From Lentinula raphanica (Eukaryota > Basidiomycota > Agaricomycetes > Agaricales > Omphalotaceae): a stretch of 64,000 nucleotides of DNA. The position numbers and the translations under genes are program-made. The stretch's first letter is position 1, and each line of letters starts with the position of its first letter. A model generated the notes under the pieces. It ran no database searches, was not told the origin of the DNA, and saw nothing but the letters and a program-made list of their open reading frames with translations. Of this stretch, positions 56,201 through 64,000 are shown piece by piece. The DNA lies in assembly GCA_027919835.1 (NCBI GenBank), contig JANVFP010000017.1, positions 248,001 through 312,000 of the forward strand. Direction: 5' to 3'.

Positions 56201-59194
56201 TAAATCAGGTGTGTAATCTTTCCTCGTACTCAAGTTCTATCTGATTCTCATTCTAATAGGTTTAACTGAGCACGATGTTCGATTGAGGCTATCTGAAGAG
56301 GAGGCACGGCAAGCGCAGAATGGATCATTCTCGTTACACGAGGTTGGCCCTACAGCTTTCATGTCACAGTTGCTAGAACTGGAGGACCAACAGTGCGTTT
56401 CGTTCGGCTGCATATCGCGTGGTTTTTGCTCATATTTGTCCTTTCCAGACGAAGTCTATCACTCGACGTAATCGCAAAGGCGTTCGAAACCTCAAGTCAG
56501 AAGACAGCGTTGATGGAGCGACGGACGAAGCTCATGCGTCTAATGGGCCGTATTCGTTCTATTCAAGCGTTGTACATGCCCTCCGCTATACATCTCCTCG
56601 GACAACGCAGGGTGGAGGGCGAGGAACATGTCGAAAACATTCCCATAATCTTTCCATCGAATCTCACCGCTGAAGAACGTTCTTCTGGATGCCACGAATC
56701 TCTTGTGAAGATTGAGGAGCAGCTTCGGGAGGCACAACTCCGTGGCACACTTGACAGCCTTCGCAATCACCTCCATATGAAAAGTCGACTCCTCACTTAC
56801 CGAAAGTCCAACGTCAAAGCGCAGTCGACGATAACAAAATCTCAGGCTCTCTTGAAACGAAATCAGAAACAGATCGATTCGGATGCGCATAGGTACAGGA
56901 CAGCTTGGTCAGCTCTCGAACGTATTCGCGGCTCTGGTAATAGTGGATGGAATCAGTTAAAGTCTTCGGATGTGAGGATGATGGATGGAGGAGAGGATCG
57001 GGCGCTGGGGATGGAACGAAAACGGATCGGTAGGAAGAAAAAGGAAGCTGAGGCTGCCGGGCAGGCCTCGGAATCCAACATTCTTGATTTGTGCGACAGA
57101 AATCCAGCAGACGCCGAAGAAATCGATGACCGGACATCACTGCAACGCGCTCGAAATGGAGTCGGGGAAGGGTTCCGAGAAACATCTTGGATATGGAAGG
57201 AGGGAGGGAACGGGAATCTGATCGATAACGAGGCGTTGGAGGAGTTCATGCGTGTAGAATGGAGCAAGGCTTACAGTCGTGTGCAGAGATGGAGCGAAGA
57301 ACTGGGCCTGATTGAAGAGGAGAGACGTCGTGTACTGGTAACCCTCGAACACGAAGCGCTACAGTGGGAAGGACGGCAAGTATATGAAGGTCCCCTGGCG
57401 GCAACATCCACCGATACACATCTCGAGGGGGTTCGAGCATACGCACTTTCACAGGCACATTTATATCGACAAATTGCATGGAATTTTCGTAGGATGTGGG
57501 AGACATCCGATTCGTCTGAAGAGGTGGAGGATCTTGAAGAGGTCGGGGAAATGGACTCGGCTTCGGAGGACGAAGAGGAAGACGAGGCAGGTATATTCGG
57601 AGAGGATGACATTGCTGATGTTCCGGATGAGTAGACCCCATGTTTTTGTTTTTTGATATTGGACAGGTAGTCGCTATATATTTGTGTTTTTTGGACAATA
57701 ATCACTGTTATTTTCATTCGTCGCTCACAATATTGGCTACACGTCGAGGTCGGACTAATTTTTTAATGAGAACATAAAATTACTCAGTTGCCGAGAAGCC
57801 GGTTGAGGGCTACCACACGATTATGCGAAACTTGATGTGCCGAGTAGCCGGTTGAGCAATCCCAACCGCCCCCATACAACCTAAGCATGCCGAGGAGCCG
57901 GTAGGCCCATTCCTATACGCCCCCCATATAGGTTTTGAGTGGGTGGGTTAGTGCCCCACTGTTATGCAAAACGGGCCTCAGGGACTTGCCCACTTGTTAT
58001 GCATAAGGGCTACAGCTACAGGTGAAATGTAAGCTGCTCTCTGTTCATTCTCGTCTACTTATTTTTAACGTTGTCATTTTCCTAGTATAAGACTAGACTA
58101 TAAAACAGGCGCAGTGAAGAGCCGCAAATCTCCTGGTCCTGGAAGAATGTACGTTCCAAAGTACAACGTTCCCAATTCTTCGACATACTTATCACCACTT
58201 AGGGGTTCGGTTGCATTGAATCATGCAAGCGATAAGTTTGTCGCTTATACTGGAAAGAACTTTCAGCTATATCGCCTCGGTAACCTAGAGATTTTGAAGA
58301 CCTTCACTGCCGAAGCACCTGCGGTTCTCTATCCTAAGCAAGTCGTGTTTGGGGAGTCGGAGCGAGTCATAGTTGGAGGAACTGATTGTGGTTGCGCCCT
58401 TGTGTATGATGTAGAAAGCGAGGGAATCATTCAAAAACTCGGCTATCCAGCTGGAACTCTTGTTCAACCCGTAACAGTATGTCTTGCTCTCCTCCTTTCT
58501 GCAACCAGAGTTGACTGACGAATTCAATCAGACTTGCACCCTTCCGGGGCGACATTTAGTTGCCATAGCAGGTTCTACTCAAGAACAGCCTGCAGACGTC
58601 ATTCTCTTCGAAAAGCTCTTTCCTCAGGACGCTACTCGAGCTCTTTCGCCTCTAGGAGATCCTGACACTGTCAACTGGATCGATACGCCGGATCACAACG
58701 AACGGCCTGTTTTAATTGGTTTCTACATGCCTAAGAGAATCTGGAAACGAGTTTGGATCACCTCACTTCTCTGCTTATGTGTGGCGTTGTATCTGGCAGT
58801 CCCCAACAATCTCGCTCAGGTTGGTCTATCCTCGGGCTTTATCATGTGTTGTGTTCTGAGAATTTGTTCACAGATCACCGCTTCTTTTTGGTCTAGTGCT
58901 TCTCAGTTGGCAACTGAGTCCAAAAAGCCGAATCACAAACCGCCGTCTGCCTTCAAACCTCAGGCCCCGTACGTGATCCAAACAACGGTTTATGTTGAGA
59001 GAGGCGCTCTGGAGACTTCAAATACTGTGCACAAGAAGGCGTATGTCGACCCAAGTTCTATGGATAGTCCAGACTCCATTCAGAAGAAGGTCCTCGCGAA
59101 AGCAACGTACAAAGATCGTACTGGCCGGAAGGGGCAGGGGCACGATGACCAAAATGGGTTGCGAGAAATTGTTACGAAAGTAGGTGGACCTTGA
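53299..59194 (+). CDS. WD40-like repeat protein with a C-terminal membrane segment
   Basis: ATG 53299 starts MDSEYHQLSRLTGPRDAVLS. Repeat-like blades follow (AKFLSAAG, then YSGVFVWDL; IIGSMRGDILLWEW; RVVASTSNRLVSVWTL; IFVFPLYGGE; then IIRLDYKTGAV; SDKFVAYTGKNFQLY; VIVGGTDCGCALVYD). One hydrophobic stretch, VWITSLLCLCVALYLAV, follows near 58760, with a hydrophilic tail (HKKAYVDPSSMDSPDSIQ) ending at 59194. The blades would form a propeller used for protein contacts, and the last segment could anchor it in a membrane. A KDZ derivative lies at 53988-58023, exactly at a splice donor. The flanking exons remain in frame (GGE at 53978 to IIRLDYK at 58086) if the intron is spliced. It is the last cargo gene of the CACTA element. 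Confidence 0.6.
53988..58023 (+). mobile_element. 4036-bp KDZ deletion derivative
   Basis: GAAATGTA flanks it on both sides (53980-53987 and 58024-58031), a perfect 8-bp duplication. Terminal inverted repeats of about 145 bases (53988-54140 and 57880-58023) begin CAGCTGTAGCTGTA on the left and ACCTGTAGCTGTA on the complementary strand at the right. The two ends share AAAACCTATATGGGGGGC. Subterminal copies of GCCGAG-N-AGCCGGT lie inside both ends, most clearly at 57789-57905. It carries a single gene joining the partner protein to the KDZ C-terminal half. The terminus and gene match KDZ element 1 best, so it is an internally deleted relative of that subfamily. Confidence 0.88.
54292..57634 (+). 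CDS. in-frame fusion of KDZ partner protein and KDZ transposase C-terminal half
   Basis: The 5' half (ATG 54292, MPSAISSDGL; KKKRGNQGKFQGPQLEFLQ; FPWHNTSEPAEFAIL; PDYKHFMSHPEYRDQF; LLTFIQPLLDAIRAHTGL) is the partner protein, close to the copy at 18542-21736. At about 55590-55620 the exon passes without a stop from FLLFLHAATG to FVSYDIACQW, the KDZ core, and continues through IPKLHIHGH, GRTDGEGVERPW, MGPGSRH, the long helical region and an acidic tail ending ADVPDE at 57634. All exons keep frame. It lacks the partner Trp-rich domain, the CxC2 cluster and the DACFRLKR segment with the first catalytic Asp, so it should not be catalytic. It keeps end-proximal parts of both proteins. Whether it is expressed is unknown. 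Confidence 0.8.
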
Positions 59195-59480
59195 ATTTGC
59201 ATTCGGTAGAGTACATGTCTTGTTTCACTGTAAGCGTACTCGCATGCGCCGCAAGCAGAAGTGCATCTTTTGCCACCCACCCATACTATTGCAACCAAAG
59301 TAATCCAGCTGCATAATGAATCGCAAGTTGTCGTTAGCCTCAGGTATCTCCGTTGAATTCTTCATTGACTTGTGAGAAGTTCTTGGAAGTTCTTGTAAGT
59401 TGGGGAACATCATGGCCCGAGTTCTGTCCCATTATCGGCGTCGCCCGACGAGGACAAGATCATAGGGAGCTCATAGCCAG
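59195..59480. other. no gene recognised; 3' flank of the WD40-like gene
   Basis: This stretch lies between the stop of the WD40-like gene and the right terminal region of the CACTA element. I see no open frame with motifs and no repeat. Confidence 0.4.
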
Positions 59481-59924
59481 TCAAGGGGGAGCCACTCGTG
59501 TGGTGATTTCCCGCTCATCTTCCACTCATCTCCCGTTCATTGGCCGTTCATTGGCCGTTTTGTTTTTCCTGGATATATTTGAATTAATTCTACTTAAATA
59601 AAATAAAGAATTCTGAAACCAATTTCAGACGATAAAGGCAAACTTTATTCTTAGTGTAACTATTTGGGAAATGATCCATAATGCAATCCTTGATTCATTC
59701 GATGTAATAGTGGCAAAAAGTCTTCTTTTATACAGGTATAAGACATTGTTACCCAAAACAAAACCCGTATGGGTTTTTGACCAGAAAAGGTGATTGTTTT
59801 CAAAATCTATTCCACATGGAATATTCAATTTTATTTGAGCCGAAAATGGATGGCAAAAGATAATAATTTGCAAACCCTTTCCCGATACCTTTTTCAACCG
59901 ATATATCTGGCTGGTGGCGTAGTG
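59481..59924 (-). repeat. right terminal region of the CACTA element
   Basis: Read on the minus strand from 59924, it aligns with the left end from 29843 over several hundred bases (AAAAGGTATCGGGAAAGGG, AAAACC, GGAAAAACAAAACGG). Near 59530-59560 an 11-base unit (minus strand AACGGCCAATG) is repeated twice with diverged neighbours. Its sequence differs from the left-end 11-bp unit, although spacing and position correspond. Confidence 0.7.
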
Positions 59925-62090
59925 TTACTCATTTGGCTCCATTCTTAAAGGGATCGATCCTCGCATCACCATCGTTCAGTCGTACGACATCGCGTGTCAA
60001 TGGTCAAAGAATCTCTATCAACGAATGAAGGAATTGCCATCCCAAGTCGCAGCCTCACTGTCGGAACGCCAAATCTATTTTGCCATCCCAAAACTACATA
60101 TTCATGGACATAATCTTTCCTGTCAATTATCCTTCTCCCTCAACTGGCTGTGGGGTGTGGGTAGAACTGATGGGGAAGGTGTCGAGCGAAATTGGGCACA
60201 CATGGGCCCTGTTGCGACTAGTACACGAGACATGGGACCAGGCAATCGTCACGAAGTTCTAGATGACCACTTCGGTCATTGGAATTGGCGTGGGATCTGT
60301 CGCCTAGGTATGTATTGTTTGCTTCAGTTGAATTCACTCTGACCCTTCGTGAAGGGGAACTTCTACTCAAGCGTTACGACGAAGCCCTTGAAGAGCGGGA
60401 AATTCATGGCAAGGCTTTGGAGCAGTTCCGAGCAGAACGTCCGGACGATGCTGAACAGTGGGAGGGGTTGATCACCGTATGGGAGTTGGAGCTCATCAAA
60501 GCACCAAAGGACCGCACTGCCGTAAATCCATATCAATCATCGAAGTCTGGTAAGCATCGTCACTTTCTGATGTCTTTTTGATACTCATCCTTGGTTACAT
60601 AGGAATGTCGGAACATGAAGTTCGTCTTGCCCTTGCAAAAGATGAAGAGGTCGAAGCTGCCGCTGGGGCTGTCAGTCTACATGACGTAGGCCCTTCGGCG
60701 TTTATCTCGCAAATGATAGACGTTGAAGATTCGATGTAAGTCCTGTTTTTTTTCGTTTGTTTGTTTCGACTACTCAGGGCTATCACAGGCATTCTGTAAA
60801 GTTAGAACTCAGCAAAAGGAAATCCGACACTGCCTTACAGCAAACAAACGCCATCCAACGGCGTACGAAACTCGTTCGATCTATCGCCAAAATCCGCTCA
60901 ATGCAAGCGGTCTATATGCCTGCTGCCATTCAAAGGGTTACAGACAGCGAGGGTAGCGCGGACACCAACGCCGAAGACATCCCATTAGTTTTCCCGTCGG
61001 ATCTCTCGGAGGCAGAACGAGCCTCAGGGTGTCGCGCGGGACTGCTGCTTATTGAACAGAAACTTCGCGAGAGTCAGCTTTCCACCTCCCTAGATAGATT
61101 ACGGAACAATCTTCATATCAAATCTCGCCTTCTGACATACCGCAACACAAACGTCGTCCATCAAGCTCGTGTTACCAAATCTCAAGCGCTCTTGGCACGA
61201 ACACAGCGGCAAATTGACCTCTCCGCAAAACGCTATCGAACCGCGTGGAACGCCCTGGCAAAAATCGTAGGCGGCGAAAGAAATGTCGCTTGGCGATTTC
61301 TACACGACAGGGATGTATGTATGATGTGGGAAGAACCTCCCCAAGGTAATTTGAGAAAGAGAATTGGGAAACGCCGACGGGAGGAGGAGCAGGAGGAGCA
61401 GGAGCAGGAGTGGCAAAAGGAGCAAGAACGAATCAATGCGCAGGTTTTGGAGCTCGCGGGAACGGAACAAGGCCGACAAATGTCTGACCTCCAGCGGCTT
61501 CGTGCTGCCTGCGGAGAAGGCAAACGACGATTGTCATGGATATGGATGGCGTGTGGTAACGGGGAATTAGAAGATGAAGATGTTCTAGAAGAAGGTCAGT
61601 CATCCCTTTGAATCTCTTGTTATTCAGTACTAACTGTGGCATTACAGGTATTCGAGTGGAATTTTGTAAGGCACATGCCCGCGCTAAACGGTGGGAAGAG
61701 GAAGTAGTGCTGATTGAGGAAGAAATGCGTAGATGTTTAGTTTCGCTTGAAGTGCGCGCGCAGGTATGGGACGATCGAACAGATTTTACAGGACCACGAG
61801 CCGAAGGAACGGACTCTATTCAACGAGAGGGCGTTGCAGCCTATGCTGCAAGCCAAGCACATGTATATCGACGCCTCAAAGCTCACTTCAGAGGATTATG
61901 GGAGGCTGGAGCATTGAACCGTAAACGAGGAGCCGGAAAGGGTATCGCATTGGGAAGCAGTGGCGAGGGGATCGAGAATGACGAGTTGGTGGACGAGGGC
62001 AACGTGCAAGCAGACGATGAGGAGGAGGAGGAGGAGGAGGAGGGGGAATTTGACGAAGATATCCCGGGGATTGACGACTTTGACGATTGA
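59925..62090 (+). pseudogene. KDZ transposase 2, 3' part (after the CACTA element)
   Basis: Directly after TTA the frame continues from MDY with SFGSILKGIDPRITIVQ and then SYDIACQWSKNL. The second catalytic Asp lies in YDIACQW. The core goes on with YFAIPKLHIHGHNLSCQL, GRTDGEGVERNWAHMGP (probable catalytic Glu), MGPGNRH and HFGHWNW. Four further exons carry the helical C-terminal region (LLLIEQKLRESQLS, SRLLTYRNTN, KRRLSWIWMACGNGEL, RCLVSLEVRAQVW), and it ends in an acid tail, stop 62088-62090. Joining the 5' and 3' parts at the duplicated TTA keeps every codon, so the only lesion I see is the CACTA insertion. Confidence 0.85.
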
Positions 62091-62094
62091 TGCA

Positions 62095-62384
62095 AGCTTC
62101 GCGAAGTAAGTCGACGTATGTACGCTTTGCGAAGTAGTCCGTAAACTGTATGTACTCACTTTTGCCGGCTCTATACAATGCCGTTTGATGCCGATGTGAT
62201 GCCAGAAAGTTGTGTGTGGGCCGAAAATCAGCCCCCGGGGCATCACCATATTTGGAAGTCTCTCGGAGCGCTGGCAGGGCTACAGAGAACAGTCATTTGA
62301 ACCTCCGAAAGAGAGTCGCGTTACTTCGAGAAGCTTTCGTGGATATTTTTCGAAGTGCTTCGCGAAGGTTCTACAGCTACGGGT
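62095..62384 (-). repeat. right terminus of KDZ element 2
   Basis: It contains several TTCGCGAAGTA-like palindromic units (62097, 62130, 62310-62330 and 62345-62365) and ends CTACAGCTACGGGT. The left terminus (22931-23020) has the same kind of unit (TTCACGAAGTA, TTTGCGAAGTA). The outer 30 bases of the two ends align, the rest only through these units. Confidence 0.65.
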
Positions 62385-63190
62385 GGGTTGAGACCCAAGA
62401 TAGTGAGAGGGCCCAGCAGCAGCCGCATGGGAAAAAGAAGCAGACGAAAGGGAAGACGGGCTAGAGATGGAGAAAGAAAGTGAAGTGAGCTTGGAAGGGG
62501 AACTTTTGTGCTCTGGGATCCTTGAGTCGTTTGGCTTGGTAGGTGATTTGGAAACACGAGTCGACTTTTTGACAGGCGTAGTTACGCGAGAGAGAGGAGA
62601 CTCCACCGCACTAACTGAACTCTCCCTCAGATATTTTTTGGGAGAGGGAACCACTGCAACGTTATGATTCGACTGACGGGGGATTGAGGAAGGAGGAGCC
62701 GACACAGCACGAAGCTCGTACACAGTCCCGCTCACAAAATCCTCGGAATGTTGATGGTGAGCAAGACAATACTGTTTCCATCCCTCCATAGCATCCTTGT
62801 ACGTTTTATACTTTTTGTGGTGGTTATTGGGATATCCAGAAACGCGGCTGCCCGCACTAGCCCTGGAGCACAGTGAGTGGCAATTAACTCTGGATTAGGG
62901 AAGACATACCAATCCCGATAACACCCTGGCAGATCCCCTACGTATACGTTATAAAAACCTCCTGATTTCGTCGCGTCTCCGGGACCGTCATACATGGCTG
63001 GAGTACAGAATGGCTTCTCTGAGTCCATCAGGGTGATATAGGGATCCCAGTCAGACACACGAGACCAGACGCTTTCGGCGGAGAGAGCTGAAGATGAAGG
63101 AGAGACTTGCTGAAGAGGCGTTGCCGGTCGGGTTGATATCACGTTCCGGTTATCCTCTGTGTCTGATTCATAGAGCGGCTGGGTGCTCAT
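62385..63190 (-). pseudogene. RNase H1 N-like gene of KDZ element 3, 5' piece
   Basis: ATG 63190 starts MSTQPLYESDTEDNRN. The domain reads GFYNVYVGDLPGCYRDW and, after an intron with a longer leader (ASAGSRVSGYPNNHHKK), YKTYKDAMEGWKQYCLAHH. This is clearly related to the element 1 copy (VVFVGDQPGCYRDW, YDSYEQALAGW). A Ser/Pro/Lys-rich linker runs to LGSQP at 62385, where KDZ element 2 begins. The apparent open frame beyond this, to 62288, is element terminus and not gene. The missing 3' end is at 22669-22930. The insertion therefore split one 1.1-kb gene by 39 kb. Confidence 0.8.
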
Positions 63191-64000
63191 TGCATTCTGT
63201 AGGGCCGCAAAGATGACGGTTGAAGAACAAGAACAGCACGTGTCCACGTAAACCAAAAATCTCGAAGTCCACAACTTCGGGCGCCTAATTCTCCCATTCC
63301 GTCAACAACGTTAAGCGCTACAAAAATAGGGTCCTTGGATGTCCTCAGAATGATTTGAGACACATATCGACCAGTTGAGATGATCCGATTGAGCATAAGT
63401 GGAGTGAAAATGAGTTTACAGTGATAATAGAATGAAGGGGCATCTAGTCTTAGGAACTTACCGACTGATGATAATGATGATAAGGATACTCAGACTACAT
63501 GAGGCTGAGAGTGCATGAGGTTCAGTACGTCCGATACTGTCATAGCTTAGTTGAAGGAGTCAAGGATTTCTGATTGATTTCATATCCACCAGTGCATATG
63601 CATGTACTAATGAGGCTCTCGAGTACACGAGGTTCAGTACGTTCGATGTCCTGATAGATAGATACATCAGATAGTATATCTTCAGTCATAGCTGAGTTGA
63701 AGGAGAGCTGGATTTCTGATTGATTTCAAAACTGGGAGTGCAGATGTATGTGCTAACTCTTGTACATTCTCGAAGCGGCTTGCGATGTCCTTCCGCCTTG
63801 TCCACACCACATCGTCAAATCGGTATTCATTCCCTCGATTGTTCCTTTAATCATTCCAAGGATACTTCAGATTGAACTCAATGATAAGAAGTCGGGCAAT
63901 TTGATAGTCTTCCAGTTTATGCGATACAATATTTTATATAGATCAAAAAAACTTGCATTGCAGGATTAAGTAGAAGTGTATCGAGAGCAAATATCATTCC
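63191..64000. other. upstream flank of KDZ element 3 gene; no gene recognised
   Basis: By analogy with elements 1 and 2 the partner gene should lie here on the minus strand, but I see none of its C-terminal motifs. The stretch has only short open frames and an imperfect direct repeat. Confidence 0.4.
63508..63740. repeat. imperfect direct repeat, about 120-bp unit
   Basis: The two units share GAGGTTCAGTACGT, GTCATAGCT-AGTTGAAGGAG and GGATTTCTGATTGATTTCA, first at about 63517-63584 and again at about 63637-63730. The second unit has extra sequence in the middle. Confidence 0.6.

Larger units (their letters stand above)
29843..59924 (+). mobile_element. 30,082-bp CACTA (EnSpm/CMC) element with gene cargo
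   Basis: Left end CACTACGCCACCAG at 29843; right end is the exact complement, CTGGTGGCGTAGTG, ending at 59924. TTA is duplicated on both sides (29840-29842 and 59925-59927), as expected for the 3-bp duplication of CACTA elements. Homology between the ends, inverted, extends for over 300 bases with insertions and mismatches (for example AGGAAAAACAAAACGG in both). It encodes a Tnp2-type transposase at 44209-51842. Two later insertions (3106 bp at 46919 and 4036 bp at 53988) account for 7.2 kb; the other 22.9 kb is transposase plus at least seven further genes. It sits between two codons of KDZ transposase 2, whose frame resumes on the far side. Confidence 0.88.
22931..62384 (+). mobile_element. 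KDZ element 2 with a 30-kb CACTA insertion
   Basis: It starts CAGCTGAAGCTGTAATAACTT at 22931 and ends CTACAGCTACGGGT at 62384, the same end types as the 4036-bp derivative. CGGTTGAG (22923-22930) and GGGTTGAG (62385-62392) flank it, an 8-bp duplication with one mismatch, and the target RNase H1 N-like gene reads through in frame without it. Both subterminal regions carry TTCGCGAAGTA-like repeats (22945-23020 and 62095-62370). Without the CACTA insertion the element is about 9.4 kb and holds three genes on one strand: partner protein, RNase H1 N-like protein and KDZ transposase. All three look uninterrupted except for the CACTA element, so this element may have been autonomous. Confidence 0.85.

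Noticed and set aside
29843..59924. A Starship-type giant element
   Set aside because: No tyrosine recombinase of the DUF3435 type is present. The CACTA ends, TTA duplication and Tnp2 transposase give a better explanation.
62288..62384. C-terminal extension of the RNase H1 N-like frame (SCRTFAKHFEKYPRKLL)
   Set aside because: This is KDZ element 2 terminus read in the gene's frame by chance. The true continuation is at 22930.

Overview
The window is genomic DNA from a mushroom-forming basidiomycete (Agaricomycetes). The evidence is genes broken by 45-65 nt GT-AG introns, KDZ (Kyakuja-Dileera-Zisupton) transposases with the CxC2 cysteine cluster, a fungal Tnp2/CACTA transposase, and many lineage-restricted proteins. 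I see no ordinary housekeeping locus. Almost the whole 64 kb is transposable elements nested inside one another, and most boundaries can be fixed by target-site duplications (TSDs) or by host reading frames that resume across the insertion.

Layout. (1) 1-4500: the 3' part of a Ty3-like LTR element that has gag, a polypurine tract and a 795-bp 3' LTR, but no pol in between. It lies in the 3' end of KDZ element 1. (2) 4501-22072: KDZ element 1. Its transposase gene runs leftward from 15544 to 4679. It is broken by a 3.1-kb foldback element (copy 1), an hAT-like remnant with a MITE in it, and a second foldback (copy 2), and it lacks its middle section. Its other genes are two small + strand genes, an RNase H1 N-terminal-like gene and a long partner gene. 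(3) 22081-22930 and 62385-63190: pieces of KDZ element 3, an older element whose transposase gene was hit by element 1 and whose RNase H1 N-like gene was hit by element 2. (4) 22931-62384: KDZ element 2 (about 9.4 kb without inserts), with partner gene, RNase H1 N-like gene and KDZ transposase in that order. (5) 29843-59924: a 30-kb CACTA element inside the element 2 transposase gene, with CACTA ends and a TTA duplication. It carries its own Tnp2 transposase (44209-51842) plus a RING protein, a very long coiled-coil protein, a paralogue of that protein's C-terminal region, several lineage-restricted proteins and a WD40-like membrane protein. (6) Inside the CACTA element, foldback copy 3 sits in a Tnp2 intron, and a 4036-bp KDZ deletion derivative sits at a splice donor of the WD40-like gene.

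How the parts relate. All three KDZ elements show parts of one gene set: a long partner protein with a C-terminal Trp-rich domain, an RNase H1 N-like protein, and the KDZ transposase, in the same order and orientation where two or more are visible. This suggests a multi-component transposition unit. The 4036-bp derivative fuses the partner gene in frame to the C-terminal half of the transposase. The Trp-rich domain also appears in a cargo gene of the CACTA element.

Limits. Exon boundaries were read by eye from splice signals and comparison among copies in the window. Functions of lineage-restricted proteins are not known to me, and family names rest on motif recognition, not on a database search.
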